A stretch of DNA of 64,000 bases from Ignavibacteria bacterium (GTDB taxonomy: Bacteria > Bacteroidota > Ignavibacteria > Ignavibacteriales > Ignavibacteriaceae), in the NCBI GenBank assembly GCA_017302895.1, contig JAFLBV010000001.1, positions 1,426,001 to 1,490,000 on the forward strand, read 5' to 3'. Of this stretch, positions 27,328 through 37,289 are shown in pieces. The notes under the pieces are model-generated. The model saw only the letters and a list, made by a program, of their open reading frames with translations. It was not told the DNA's origin and ran no database searches. Made by a program: the position numbers and the translations under genes. Each line of letters begins with the position of its first letter. Positions within the stretch are counted from its first letter, which is position 1.

Positions 27328-27357
27328 GGCGAGCCCTGCTGAAAAGTGGGGTTCGCC
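27328..27357 (+). terminator. hairpin between the T9SS cargo and the receptor gene
   Basis: GGCGAGCCC (27328-27336) pairs with GGGTTCGCC (27349-27357) with one G-T pair around an 11-12 base loop. It is GC-rich against an AT-rich background. No long T tract follows, so it may be a processing or attenuation structure rather than a full terminator. Confidence 0.5.
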
Positions 27358-27428
27358 ATTTATAACTAATAAATAAGCTGCACAATTTTTTGCAAATCAC
27401 ATCATCCAACATCTTTGGAGGATCAGGG

Positions 27429-30257
27429 ATGAAGATTTTGAAAGAACTCTTTTTAGGACTTCTGTTAGTTTCGCTCTTCTCGGTAACCGGCTTGGCGCAA
27501 TCCGGTGTCGGAAAACTTACCGGGAAGGTAGTTGATTCCAAATCAAGAGAAGCTATCATCGGAGCAAATGTTAAAATTTTAGGTACCAGACTTGGTGCCG
27601 CATCAGACATTAACGGTATGTACTTCGTGTTGAATATCAACCCGGGAACATACAGTGTCGAAGTTTCATATGTTGGTTACGGAACAAAAACATTCCAAGG
27701 AATAAGAATTGTTGCCGGTATCACAGAGGAACTTAATGTTGAACTTTCTTCAGGTGTCACACTTGACGAAGTGGTAATTGTTGACAAGAAATTCTTTGAA
27801 GAGAAGTCGACAAACACCACTAAAGTCTATGATGCTGAAGAAATTCAGAAATTGCCTGTAAAAGGTGTTGAGAATATCGCCGGATTGAACGCCGGTGTTG
27901 TAATGACTGAAGGCTCCGGTGGAGCATCAGGAAATGCCACCCTTAATGTCAGAGGTGGTAGAGGCGGAGAAGTTCTCTATATCGTTGACGGTGTACCTCA
28001 GAACGACCTTTATTCAGGAGTTAACTATTCACAAGTAAGTAACGCCGCTATCGAGCAGATTTCGTTCCAAATTGGTGGATATGAAGCCAAATATGGACAG
28101 GCTCAGTCCGGTATCGTGAATGTTACTACGAAATCAGGTAATCCGTTCTACACTTTCTTTGGTGATGTTCTGACATCGTCATTTACAGATAAGTATGGAT
28201 ATAACCTTTATACTGCCACCCTCGGTGGTCCATACATTCCCGGAAACGGCGACCATACCTTCTTCCTCTCTGCAGAAAGAGGCTGGTTCCTCGATCAGGA
28301 TCCGAGCGCGATCGCACTTGAAGTTCCTTCAGTTGGTATGAACTCGGCAACCCGTCCAAATTCCAGTGCAAGTGTATGGAGATTTACAGGAAGAACCACT
28401 CACAGGTTGAGTGAATCCTGGACAGTCCGTGTTGGAGCAAACATTAACTTCAGAGAATTTAATGCTTACACACATTCTTACATAAAAAGTAATGCTGAGC
28501 ACAATCCACTGGTAAAAAGAGAGAACTACTCACTTTCTGCCCGTATTTCTCAGAATGTAAGCAAGAACGCTTTCTGGAACCTGAATGTTGGCTACAAACT
28601 GTATAAAAACGAACAAGGTGATGGCGTTTGGTTTAACAACCTTGAAGCCTATGGTGACAGTATCGCCAATGCTGCAAGAGGAGTTACGCTTCCATTTAAC
28701 GGTGGCAGAGTTAACTTCGATGAATATGGTATTTTCTCAAAGTACGGCAGAGTTAACAACGGTTACTTCCTGAACAACAACTCAGCTTTAACCGCTGATT
28801 TCGACTTCACCGCACAGATGGGTAAACACCTTCTTGAAGCAGGTGGTGGTTTTAACTATACAACCATCAGACTTTATTCAATTGGACCCGTTGGTCTGGC
28901 TTCAGACAATCTTAAAGGTCTTTCAGATCAGGAAAGATACAGAAGACTTCAACCAACAGCAATTGGATATGACTTCACAGGAAAAACCCTTACTTCAAAG
29001 GGCGATGCCAACGAGCCAAAACTTCCTATGCTTGCATATGCATACTTACAGGACAGATTTGAGCTTTCTGACATGGTACTTAATGTTGGTATCAGATTCG
29101 ATTATTTCGATACAAAAGCCGACATCTTAAGAGACCCGCTCTATCCTTATATTTTTGGTGATCCGAATAATTTCGATGCTGCTGACTTTGTGTCAAAAGA
29201 AGCTGAGATCTATTTCTCACCAAGAATCGGGTTGGGCTTCCCTGTTAGTGCTAATACAGTATTCCATGCCCAGTATGGTAAATTCATACAGCAACCTTCA
29301 CTCGATCAGATTTACACAACTTATCAGGACCTCGGTTCCCTTGTTACTGATAACAATCTTGGTGTAAACAATGGTCATGTAAAGAGCGAAATTACCACCC
29401 AGTATGAAATTGGTTTCCGTCATGTTGTCAGTGATATTGCTGCAGTTAACCTGACTGCGTTCTACAAAAACACTGAAGGACTTGTAAACTCAGCAACCGT
29501 GTTCTTCAGAAGATCTGAAGGTGGCGAATTGTTGAGATACATTACCCCAACAAACACAGATTTTGGAACCATAAAAGGTCTTGCACTTTCACTTGATGTT
29601 TCAAGAATCAGCTACTTCTCATTCTCGTTGAACTATACCTACTCTATCGCAGAAGGTACTGGATCATCAACGGGATCATCATTCACTGCTGCTTTCAGAA
29701 ACAACAATGGTGAAATTCCAAAAGTAATTGCCCCTCTCGATTTCGATCAGAGACACACCGGTGTTGTTAACATCGATTTCTTTGTTCCACAGGGTCAGCT
29801 TGGCTTCCTCGAGAATCTTGCAGCAAATCTTTTGCTCAGATTCAACAGCGGAAGACCGTATACCCCGCTCGAGTCACAGAACCTTCTTGCCGGTGCAACA
29901 AACTATGGCGATACCAAAGGTTATGTAAACTCAGCTTACGGTCCCGGCAACTTCAGAGTGGATTTCAAACTTGAAAAAGCTTTCAGAATAAGCAATTTCA
30001 TCTTGACTCCTTACCTCTGGATTGAGAACCTGTTGGATTCAGACAACCCTGTTTCAGTTTATCAGTCTTCAGGCGATCCTTATACTACCGGTTGGATCAA
30101 TACCCTCGAAGGTCAGAGAACTGCAGCATCGACTCCAAATCCGGCAATCTACAAATCAGATTACCGTGCATTTGAAAGAAATCCTGGCAACTTCGGTATT
30201 CCAAGACTCATAAAGCTTGGTTTCAAAGTTAACTTTACAAGTCAATCCGGTAAATAA
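27429..30257 (+). CDS. TonB-dependent-receptor-like outer-membrane protein with CarboxypepD_reg domain
   Basis: 942 residues from ATG 27429, which has GGAGG seven to eleven bases upstream; an in-frame start 13 codons earlier would spoil the signal peptide (KILKELFLGLLLVSLFSVTGLAQ). Residues 28-115: carboxypeptidase-regulatory-like beta-sandwich (GKVVDSKSREAIIGANVKI, SDINGMYFVLNINPGTYSVEVS). Then a plug domain (NVRGGRGGEVLYIVDGVPQND) and a long beta-barrel ending in an aromatic-rich strand (GFKVNFTSQ). The substrate is unknown. The next gene encodes a large secreted protein 17 bases downstream; the pair could act together as a receptor and surface partner, as SusC and SusD do, but the partner is not SusD-like. 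Confidence 0.85.
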   Translation: MKILKELFLGLLLVSLFSVTGLAQSGVGKLTGKVVDSKSREAIIGANVKILGTRLGAASDINGMYFVLNINPGTYSVEVSYVGYGTKTFQGIRIVAGITEELNVELSSGVTLDEVVIVDKKFFEEKSTNTTKVYDAEEIQKLPVKGVENIAGLNAGVVMTEGSGGASGNATLNVRGGRGGEVLYIVDGVPQNDLYSGVNYSQVSNAAIEQISFQIGGYEAKYGQAQSGIVNVTTKSGNPFYTFFGDVLTSSFTDKYGYNLYTATLGGPYIPGNGDHTFFLSAERGWFLDQDPSAIALEVPSVGMNSATRPNSSASVWRFTGRTTHRLSESWTVRVGANINFREFNAYTHSYIKSNAEHNPLVKRENYSLSARISQNVSKNAFWNLNVGYKLYKNEQGDGVWFNNLEAYGDSIANAARGVTLPFNGGRVNFDEYGIFSKYGRVNNGYFLNNNSALTADFDFTAQMGKHLLEAGGGFNYTTIRLYSIGPVGLASDNLKGLSDQERYRRLQPTAIGYDFTGKTLTSKGDANEPKLPMLAYAYLQDRFELSDMVLNVGIRFDYFDTKADILRDPLYPYIFGDPNNFDAADFVSKEAEIYFSPRIGLGFPVSANTVFHAQYGKFIQQPSLDQIYTTYQDLGSLVTDNNLGVNNGHVKSEITTQYEIGFRHVVSDIAAVNLTAFYKNTEGLVNSATVFFRRSEGGELLRYITPTNTDFGTIKGLALSLDVSRISYFSFSLNYTYSIAEGTGSSTGSSFTAAFRNNNGEIPKVIAPLDFDQRHTGVVNIDFFVPQGQLGFLENLAANLLLRFNSGRPYTPLESQNLLAGATNYGDTKGYVNSAYGPGNFRVDFKLEKAFRISNFILTPYLWIENLLDSDNPVSVYQSSGDPYTTGWINTLEGQRTAASTPNPAIYKSDYRAFERNPGNFGIPRLIKLGFKVNFTSQSGK

Positions 30258-30274
30258 TATTGGGAACTTGGAAT

Positions 30275-33200
30275 ATGAACAAAAAAATATATATAAAAGA
30301 ATTCATCCTCCTCTTTATCCTTGCGACAGGTTTAGTGTCGTTTGGGTTCAGAGGTAATGACAACGGAGGCAAAGGCGGAGGCAAAGGGAACAACAATTCT
30401 CCTTCTCTGAAAGCCGGCGACTCCTACAGAATGTTTATCAATAACCTTAACATTCCGATGAACAGATCGGGTGTTATGGGTGATGTGTCTATTTTCGATC
30501 CCGAGACCGGAGGCAACACTTCCGGTGGTCGTTTCGCGGGAACTGTCTTCCTGTTTTCAGGAGGTTTCTTCCTTAGCGGCAAGACCAATGGAGTGCTCTG
30601 GACCAACGCAGTTGCATCAGCTTCCCGTATCCAGGATTATGTTCCGGGTACTGTAGCAGGTGGCAGAAACGACTCTAAAGCTCAGATATATGTACTCAGA
30701 GCTGCAGAAGGCGATTTTGCTCCGGCATGGGACGAGTGGAGAGATGCTGTTAAACTCGGCGCGTATTTCTACGATGGCGATGGTGATGGTATTTATGATC
30801 CGATAGACAAAAATGGCAATGGTAAATGGGATAACACAGAAGACAGACCTGACCTTATTGGTGATGAAACTGCCTGGTGTGTTTATAACGATGCTACAGA
30901 TCCTGCTTTGAGAAGATTCAATGATGTTTCTCCTCAGGGTATTGAGATCCGTCAAACAGTATTTGCTTTCAATACTAAAAGCTTTGTAGGTAACATGATG
31001 TTCCTCAGGTATTCAATTTTGAATACCGGTACGGTTGCAGATGTTATGGACTCAGTTTATTTCGGTGTTTGGGCAGATCCCGATCTCGGTGATGCTTATG
31101 ACGATCTTGTTGGTTCTGATACAGTAATCAATGCCGGTTATGTTTATAACGATGGAGATGATGCGGAATACGGTTCAAATCCTCCGACATTCCTAATCGA
31201 CTTTTTCCAGGGACCAAAATCCTATATCCCGGGCGTTACATTTACAGATGTAAACAACAACGGGAAATGGGATGACGGAATTGATATTCCACTTGATACT
31301 GCTCACTATGTAGGCGGTCAGGTAAGAGGAATTTCATCATTTCCGGGATCCAAGAACCTGGGACTTTCATCCTTTATTCACTACATCCAAAGTCACCCCA
31401 CACATGGTGATCCTAACACCCGTCAGGAAGCAAGAAACTACATGGAAGGAAAAAACCGTGTAGGAGATGCTCTCAATCCTTGTACCTGGGCGTTTGGTGA
31501 AGTCCGTGGTGGTGTAGACTGTGCAACAGTTGATCCAAGATTCTCATACTCAGGTAACCCTGTTACCAATGTCGGCTGGATCAACAACACTGGTGCAGAT
31601 CAGCGCCAGATGTCGAACACAGGACCTTTCAAACTTGAAAAAGGTGTTCCTGTTGATATCGTTGTAGCTTATGTTCTCGGAAGAGGATCAGACGCCAAGA
31701 ATTCTGTTACTATTGCAAAACAGTACTCGGAAATTGCTCAGCTTCTTTTTGATTCTAACTTCCCTTCACCACCACCACCTCCACCGGTTAAACCGACTCT
31801 TGTTACCGGAACTTCAACGAGTGGTGCAGGCTTCATAGATATTAACTTTGATACTTACGATCAGCTTAAGTATCGTGCTGTTGATACAGTATTGAACATC
31901 GACAGAAGAGTTAAAGGATTCTATGTAACAGCTTACAGAACGAACTCCAAAGAGTCTGTTATCGAAGGTGTTGAGAACTCTAAAATAGTAGCAAATTATG
32001 CGCTCAACGATTCGATAAAAGGCATCTATACTCTATTTGCAAACGGTAATCAGGAATTAAAGTTTGCGGACCAGTTACCTGAGTTCAAAATCGATTCTGC
32101 ACTCTATGCCGATCCTTCAAGCGGCAGACTCCGCATAAAGATTTCTGCAAATCCTTTTAACGGAGATCCGCTTGTCAAAGGTCAGACATACTACTTCACA
32201 GTTACAGCCTACGCGGTCAATCATGCTGCAATATTCCTGAAGGGACCATACGATCAGAACAAATCTATCGTTTACGGCCCTGCAGGCGACTATATCGCCC
32301 GCTCAGGTGCAATAGAGGAGTATGAGACTTCGATTTTCCCTGTAGCATATGGTGAGAATATGTATGTCCCGGCTTCCGAAGGTTCAACAGCGCAGATGTC
32401 ACAGGGACCTTCAAACGGTAAGGTACAGTATGTGGTTGTTGACAATAAAAAGTTGACAGGCGATACTTACAATGTTGAATTTTTCAAGAATCAGGCAGTT
32501 AAAACTCCTTATTCTGTTTACTACAGATTAAGAAACAAAACAACAAATGCTGTTCTGCTTGACTCGGTAGCAAAATTTGACACTACACTTGCAACTGTAG
32601 CCGGAAAGGTAACGGACGGATTCCTTCTTAAGGTAACTCCGGTATCTGCAGAACTCGGATCCGCTACTTATTCAGGAACCAGATGGTACAGACCATTCGC
32701 TCCAACAACATCATATACCGGTGTGTACTATACCGGTGCTGATATCCCAAGTTCGGCGAAAATAGTTCTTCCAAAGAACTCATCCGGTGTCAACTTTTCA
32801 TCATATATGTCAGCCGACAAGATGAGAAGAGTTGAACTGAGGTTCGCTCCGAATTCCGGTAAAGCCTACAGATATCTGCAAGGATTTACAGGATCATCTT
32901 TCCAAAGGAACTCAAACTTTACATATGCTGGAGCAATTGCAACAGCAGCGGATACAACCGGTAAAGGACCTGTCGGAAAACTTGGTGAAGGATTTGTAGA
33001 TGTTCCGTTTACCGCATGGGTTGTTGATTCCAAGTACGGTGAGCAAAAACAACTCGCAGTAGGATTTATTGAAATGTCAACCCGTATTGCCGGGGATGTC
33101 AGTGGTACTTTCCTTAAAGGAAATCCTGATGGACAGTGGGATCCCGCTGATTCGATCAAGATGACCGGAGAGTACATTGTCATTTTTGACATGCCTTATG

Positions 33201-33859
33201 ATGCAACCGGTTCGCAGAAACAGCTCACCGGTGGTGATTTTGGTACAGGTACAAAAGTATGGGCAGATTTGGCTAAAGGGTACACAGTACCTGCAGCAGC
33301 AGATCCAAACATATATGATGCCAGTTTCAAAGCTATTGCAAGTTCACCTTGGCTCGCCGGAATGTATGTAGTAGGTTTACAGAAGATGGATCCGGCTGTG
33401 TTCTATGCAGCAGGTGATACTCTGAAAATTCCGCTTTCGACATATCCGTATGTGAATGATATCTTTACATTTGCGACACAAAAGGGTGGTGATCTTACAA
33501 CAGATCAAAAGAAAGCCCTTTTTGACAAAGTGAATGTATATCCGAATCCATTGTTCGCATACAATCCACAGTCAAGTTACAACGGTAACACACCAGACAA
33601 TCCGTATGTCACATTTACAAATATGCCAACGGATGTAACGATTAAAATATTCTCGTTGTCGGGTATGTTGGTTCGTACACTCACAACAAATGACAAGTCG
33701 TCACCAACCTCGCCATTCCTTCGTTGGGATCTGGAGAACGGTGATGGCCTCAGAGTTGCGTCGGGTATGTACCTGGCCATAGTAAAATCACCTGAATACG
33801 GTGAAAAAATACTTAAATTTGCAATAATTATGCCGCAAAAGCAGATACAAAGGTTCTAA
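30275..33859 (+). CDS. large secreted protein with acidic calcium-type loops and divergent C-terminal sorting domain
   Basis: 1194 residues from ATG 30275 (a TTG five codons earlier is less likely). A signal segment (FILLFILATGLVSFGF) precedes a Gly/Asn-rich linker. Around residues 160-200 and 325-340 there are acidic loops of the type DGDGDGIYDPIDKNGNG and DVNNNGKWDDG that resemble dockerin or thrombospondin type 3 calcium sites. A poly-proline stretch (SPPPPPPVKPT) near residue 505 precedes a fibronectin-III-like section. The last 110 residues resemble a T9SS sorting domain (VYPNPLFAYNP, TDVTIKIFSLSGMLVRTL, ASGMYLAIVKSP) but end with about ten extra residues. It probably works with the receptor before it; function unknown. 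Confidence 0.7.
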   Translation: MNKKIYIKEFILLFILATGLVSFGFRGNDNGGKGGGKGNNNSPSLKAGDSYRMFINNLNIPMNRSGVMGDVSIFDPETGGNTSGGRFAGTVFLFSGGFFLSGKTNGVLWTNAVASASRIQDYVPGTVAGGRNDSKAQIYVLRAAEGDFAPAWDEWRDAVKLGAYFYDGDGDGIYDPIDKNGNGKWDNTEDRPDLIGDETAWCVYNDATDPALRRFNDVSPQGIEIRQTVFAFNTKSFVGNMMFLRYSILNTGTVADVMDSVYFGVWADPDLGDAYDDLVGSDTVINAGYVYNDGDDAEYGSNPPTFLIDFFQGPKSYIPGVTFTDVNNNGKWDDGIDIPLDTAHYVGGQVRGISSFPGSKNLGLSSFIHYIQSHPTHGDPNTRQEARNYMEGKNRVGDALNPCTWAFGEVRGGVDCATVDPRFSYSGNPVTNVGWINNTGADQRQMSNTGPFKLEKGVPVDIVVAYVLGRGSDAKNSVTIAKQYSEIAQLLFDSNFPSPPPPPPVKPTLVTGTSTSGAGFIDINFDTYDQLKYRAVDTVLNIDRRVKGFYVTAYRTNSKESVIEGVENSKIVANYALNDSIKGIYTLFANGNQELKFADQLPEFKIDSALYADPSSGRLRIKISANPFNGDPLVKGQTYYFTVTAYAVNHAAIFLKGPYDQNKSIVYGPAGDYIARSGAIEEYETSIFPVAYGENMYVPASEGSTAQMSQGPSNGKVQYVVVDNKKLTGDTYNVEFFKNQAVKTPYSVYYRLRNKTTNAVLLDSVAKFDTTLATVAGKVTDGFLLKVTPVSAELGSATYSGTRWYRPFAPTTSYTGVYYTGADIPSSAKIVLPKNSSGVNFSSYMSADKMRRVELRFAPNSGKAYRYLQGFTGSSFQRNSNFTYAGAIATAADTTGKGPVGKLGEGFVDVPFTAWVVDSKYGEQKQLAVGFIEMSTRIAGDVSGTFLKGNPDGQWDPADSIKMTGEYIVIFDMPYDATGSQKQLTGGDFGTGTKVWADLAKGYTVPAAADPNIYDASFKAIASSPWLAGMYVVGLQKMDPAVFYAAGDTLKIPLSTYPYVNDIFTFATQKGGDLTTDQKKALFDKVNVYPNPLFAYNPQSSYNGNTPDNPYVTFTNMPTDVTIKIFSLSGMLVRTLTTNDKSSPTSPFLRWDLENGDGLRVASGMYLAIVKSPEYGEKILKFAIIMPQKQIQRF

Positions 33860-33869
33860 CACAAAGTGG

Positions 33870-33893
33870 GTGGCGGTGTAAAAGCTGCCGCCA
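33870..33893 (+). other. intergenic hairpin before the PorV-like gene
   Basis: TGGCGG at 33871-33876 pairs with CCGCCA at 33888-33893. It lies 11 bases after the preceding stop and 33 before the next start. There is no T tract, so it may stabilise or process a polycistronic message rather than terminate it. Confidence 0.45.
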
Positions 33894-33926
33894 TACTTGG
33901 AATCAGAAATTAGGAGTTAACTTAAT

Positions 33927-34946
33927 ATGAAAAGATACTTATCATTGCTGCTAATACTCGCCTTCGTACTGCCAAGCTATGCAGGTGATATATCCCGCAA
34001 GGGTACAACCGGTGCAGACCAGTTGCTTATACCTGTTGGAGCACGCGGCATAGCTACAGGAGGCGCGTTCGTATCCAGTGTTACCGGTATGGAATCTATA
34101 TTCTATAATCCTGCCGGGTTGGATGTTGACAGGAAAACCGAAGCGATGTTCAGCTATATGTCTTATATAGCAGACATCAATATTTCCTACTTCGCTGCGG
34201 GAACCAGCCTTGGAGATTTCGGTTCAATAGCTTTATCATTCAAATCGATGAATTTCGGTGATATACCGGTGACAACCATAAACACACCGGATGGAGATGG
34301 AACAACCTATTCACCAGGCTTTCTGGTTGCAGGTTTGACCTACTCGAAAATTATCACTGACAGAGTATCCATCGGCGTCAATGCCAAGGTAATCTCTGAA
34401 ACAATCATGAACACCAATGCTACAGGATTTGCTCTCGATTTTGGTGTTCAGTACAGATTTGACAAGAACCTTACCATAGGTGCTGCGGTTAAGAATATCG
34501 GAACCAATATGCAGTATTCAGGTCAGGATCTTCAATTCAAGACAAATGTACCGGGAGCGATTCCTGGATCAACCGGTGGCAACTACCAGGCTGTCACTGA
34601 ACCTTACCAGATACCGAGCTTCTTTGAACTCAGTCTTGCTTACAAGTTTGACTTTGACAAAGATAACAAACTCATGCTGGGTGGTACATTTGTAAACAAT
34701 AACGCTTTCGAAGACCAGTTTAAGTTGGGTCTCGAGTATGGATTCCAGGATATGTTCTTTGTTAGAGGCGGTTATGCATTGCAGACAGCCAACAATCAGG
34801 ACAACATATTCGGTGTCAATCTCGGAGCCGGTGTCAACTACAAACTAACCGACGAAATCGGAGTTGTTGTAGATTATGCTTTCCGTCAGGTTAAAGAGTT
34901 CCCAAATCCAAACCACATAGTTACGGTAAAGTTATCGTTTAAGTAA
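33927..34946 (+). CDS. PorV/PorQ family outer-membrane barrel protein
   Basis: 339 residues. A signal peptide (KRYLSLLLILAFVLPSYA) is followed by a pattern found in the PorV/PorQ family: AGADQLL-like GADQLLIPVGARGIATGGAFVSSV, then GMESIFYNPAGLD, and repeated amphipathic strands to a terminal VTVKLSFK. PorV is the shuttle of the type IX secretion system; paralogues are common in this phylum and often have cargo-specific or unknown roles. Its position right behind two proteins with sorting-type C-termini fits. It is closed by a strong terminator. Confidence 0.82.
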   Translation: MKRYLSLLLILAFVLPSYAGDISRKGTTGADQLLIPVGARGIATGGAFVSSVTGMESIFYNPAGLDVDRKTEAMFSYMSYIADINISYFAAGTSLGDFGSIALSFKSMNFGDIPVTTINTPDGDGTTYSPGFLVAGLTYSKIITDRVSIGVNAKVISETIMNTNATGFALDFGVQYRFDKNLTIGAAVKNIGTNMQYSGQDLQFKTNVPGAIPGSTGGNYQAVTEPYQIPSFFELSLAYKFDFDKDNKLMLGGTFVNNNAFEDQFKLGLEYGFQDMFFVRGGYALQTANNQDNIFGVNLGAGVNYKLTDEIGVVVDYAFRQVKEFPNPNHIVTVKLSFK

Positions 34947-34963
34947 TCGATTTACTTTTTGTG

Positions 34964-34996
34964 AAGGCGTCCGTAATCATCGGGCGCCTTTTTTTT
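34964..34996 (+). terminator. Rho-independent terminator after the PorV-like gene
   Basis: AAGGCGTCCG (34964-34973) pairs with CGGGCGCCTT (34981-34990) around TAATCAT, with one G-T pair, followed by T to 34996. Strong, and ends the block that starts at 27429. Confidence 0.88.
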
Positions 34997-35022
34997 ATCA
35001 GCCATATTATGGAGTGATTCCG

Positions 35023-36378
35023 GTGAAAAAGACAGTCGTTCTGGTATTGTTTTTCAGTTTATTCGCACTTGCCCAAAAGAAGCCCCTTTTCGATCTTGAT
35101 TATGCCCGTTTTGCGGGTGATGACACTTCGGCAATAGTTGAAGTTTATTACAGTTTCTATCAAAATGCTTTTACCCCCTTTCAAAAGGAAAATAAAAATT
35201 TTATTCAAGGTTCAATAGGCATATTTATAGAGGATATAAAAACCAGCCAAGCCAGTTTCAAAAGGGAATATAATTTCACTTCCCCCGTTTACGATTCAAT
35301 AAAGAATAATTTAACAGGTGTTCTTAGATTCAAATTGCGGCACGGGGAGTACAGATTTGCTTTCTCGGTAAAAGATTTGATGACTGAAGGAAGGAATGAT
35401 ACAGCAAAATTCAATATTCAGTTGAAGGATATTGGGAAAACGAAATTTAATGTAAGTGACATTGAAGTGGCTACAAGAATCGAAAAATCAGATAACGATT
35501 CATCCACTTTCTATAAAAACACCTTTGAAGTTGTACCAAATGTTTCCACAGTGTTTGGCGAAAATCTTCCTGTGATTTTTTATTATGTCGAATTGTACAA
35601 TTTAAATAAAGAGACTGATCCCGAACTTCTAATACTGGAGCGGGTTCTTACAAACGACAAGAATGAGGAAGTAAGCCGTAAGAGGAGATACATCCCCAGA
35701 AAAAATGCTTCGATAGTCGAAGCAAACACTGTGAATATCTCAAAACTCCCCACCGGATCATACAATCTGACAATTGCCCTGTTTGATTCACTCTCAAATG
35801 AAATTGCAATGGCATCGAAGAAATTGTATGTTTTCAATTCCAAAGTAGTGGATACGGTTGCGACGAAATACTCCGATAACGAGTTTCTTTCTTCTGAATT
35901 TGCCACCATGAGTGAAGAAGAGATAGAAGAGGCATTTGGTCAGGCAAAGTATATCATTTCCAAAGTTGAAGAAAAACAGTGGGACCAGCTTAAAGAGCTC
36001 GAAGGTAAAAGGAATTTTATGTTTACTTTTTGGAGAAACAGAGATTCCGACCCCACTACAGCAGTTAATGAGTTTAAAAGAGAATATTACAAAAGAATAG
36101 AGTATGCTAATCAGGCGTATTCATCTTTCCAGAGAAAAGGCTGGCAGACCGATCGTGGCAGAGTTCACATTGTATATGGCAGACCAAGCGAAGTTAACCG
36201 TTATCCGTCGCAACTTGACACAAAACCTTATGAGATATGGAATTACGATGATGTCGAAGGTGGTGTTGAATTTGTATTTGGAGATATCTCCGGATTTGGC
36301 GACTACAAGCTCCTTCACTCCACAAAACGGGGCGAGTTACGGGATGATAACTGGCAGAACAGAATAAAGACATTGTAA
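35023..36378 (+). CDS. GWxTD domain-containing secreted protein
   Basis: 451 residues from GTG 35023, which has GGAG eight bases upstream and opens a signal peptide (KKTVVLVLFFSLFALAQ); the frame extends three codons further to GTG 35014, which overlaps that GGAG. The C-terminal 120 residues carry the name-giving motif: GWQTDRGRVHIVYGRPSEV, then PYEIWNYDDVEGGVEFVFGD. The middle part is beta-rich with no known motif. GWxTD proteins occur in Bacteroidota, Acidobacteriota and relatives and their role is unknown. The lysophospholipid acyltransferase gene follows after 41 bases. Confidence 0.82.
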   Translation: MKKTVVLVLFFSLFALAQKKPLFDLDYARFAGDDTSAIVEVYYSFYQNAFTPFQKENKNFIQGSIGIFIEDIKTSQASFKREYNFTSPVYDSIKNNLTGVLRFKLRHGEYRFAFSVKDLMTEGRNDTAKFNIQLKDIGKTKFNVSDIEVATRIEKSDNDSSTFYKNTFEVVPNVSTVFGENLPVIFYYVELYNLNKETDPELLILERVLTNDKNEEVSRKRRYIPRKNASIVEANTVNISKLPTGSYNLTIALFDSLSNEIAMASKKLYVFNSKVVDTVATKYSDNEFLSSEFATMSEEEIEEAFGQAKYIISKVEEKQWDQLKELEGKRNFMFTFWRNRDSDPTTAVNEFKREYYKRIEYANQAYSSFQRKGWQTDRGRVHIVYGRPSEVNRYPSQLDTKPYEIWNYDDVEGGVEFVFGDISGFGDYKLLHSTKRGELRDDNWQNRIKTL

Positions 36379-36419
36379 TTGGTTATATTGCAAGTTACAA
36401 ATTTTGAGATTTAGTAGCA

Positions 36420-37289
36420 TTGCAAAACCTTTTAGAATATATCCTTTTTTCTTTATTTAGCAAGATATTCTGTCTCGCAGGATTTAAAAGGGCGTACTTG
36501 TTTGCGCCCTTTCTTACATTTATATTCCACGACCTCCTCAAACTTCGTCTAAAAGTTGTCCTTAAGAATCTGGAAATAGCCTTCCCTGAGATGACACCGG
36601 AGGAACGAAAAATTCTCGCAAAAAAGTGCTATATAAGCAGTGCGAAGACATTTATCGAAATCATGACAATACCTGCGATGAAATACGAGGAAATAAAGGA
36701 TTATTTCGGAGACCAGCCGGTTAAATTCGTTCAGGACTTCCACGCAAGAGGGAAGGGAGTGATTCTGATGACCGCTCACTATGGCAACTGGGAAGTGGCT
36801 GCGCTTGGTTTTTCGAGAAAAATGGGAATCCGGTTTGCAGCCCTGGCACAGCCTCAGCGGAATGATTATGTAACGAGATGGATGGAAAAACAGAGAACCA
36901 AGTGGGGGAATCACATCTACAAGACCGGAAATGCTGCTATGACATTATTCAGAGCATTGAAGAACGGAGAAATAATCGCCGTGGTTGGCGATCAAAGGGG
37001 TCCGGAGGATGGTATCAGAGTCCCCTTTTTTGGGAGACAATCTGCCGTAAACGAAGGCATTGCTGTACTTGCGCTTAAAACAGGTGCACCAATAATATTT
37101 TCCATAACCATACGACAGAGTGACAACACTTATGTAACGGAAGTATGTGAAGTTTCCATGGAAAACCTGCCCGAGGGGAAACAGGAAAAAATTGTCGAGA
37201 TCAGCAGGCGGCATACGGCTATTCTCGAAGAGTACATCAGAAAATATCCGGAACAATGGTTTTGGATGCATAACAGGTGGAAATATTGA
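36420..37289 (+). CDS. lysophospholipid / lipid A acyltransferase (LpxL/HtrB family)
   Basis: 289 residues. An N-terminal hydrophobic anchor (LEYILFSLFSKIFCLAG) precedes the acyltransferase domain. The catalytic motif is HYGNWE (about residue 117, H-x4-E type of the LpxL family), followed by DQRGPEDGIRVPFFGR with the glycine-rich substrate loop and a terminal PEQWFWMHNRWK typical of HtrB/LpxL. It adds secondary acyl chains to lipid A or a related lipid at the inner membrane. The start is TTG with no obvious ribosome binding site. The heptosyltransferase gene overlaps its stop, so lipid A and core sugar genes are coupled. Confidence 0.9.
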   Translation: MQNLLEYILFSLFSKIFCLAGFKRAYLFAPFLTFIFHDLLKLRLKVVLKNLEIAFPEMTPEERKILAKKCYISSAKTFIEIMTIPAMKYEEIKDYFGDQPVKFVQDFHARGKGVILMTAHYGNWEVAALGFSRKMGIRFAALAQPQRNDYVTRWMEKQRTKWGNHIYKTGNAAMTLFRALKNGEIIAVVGDQRGPEDGIRVPFFGRQSAVNEGIAVLALKTGAPIIFSITIRQSDNTYVTEVCEVSMENLPEGKQEKIVEISRRHTAILEEYIRKYPEQWFWMHNRWKY

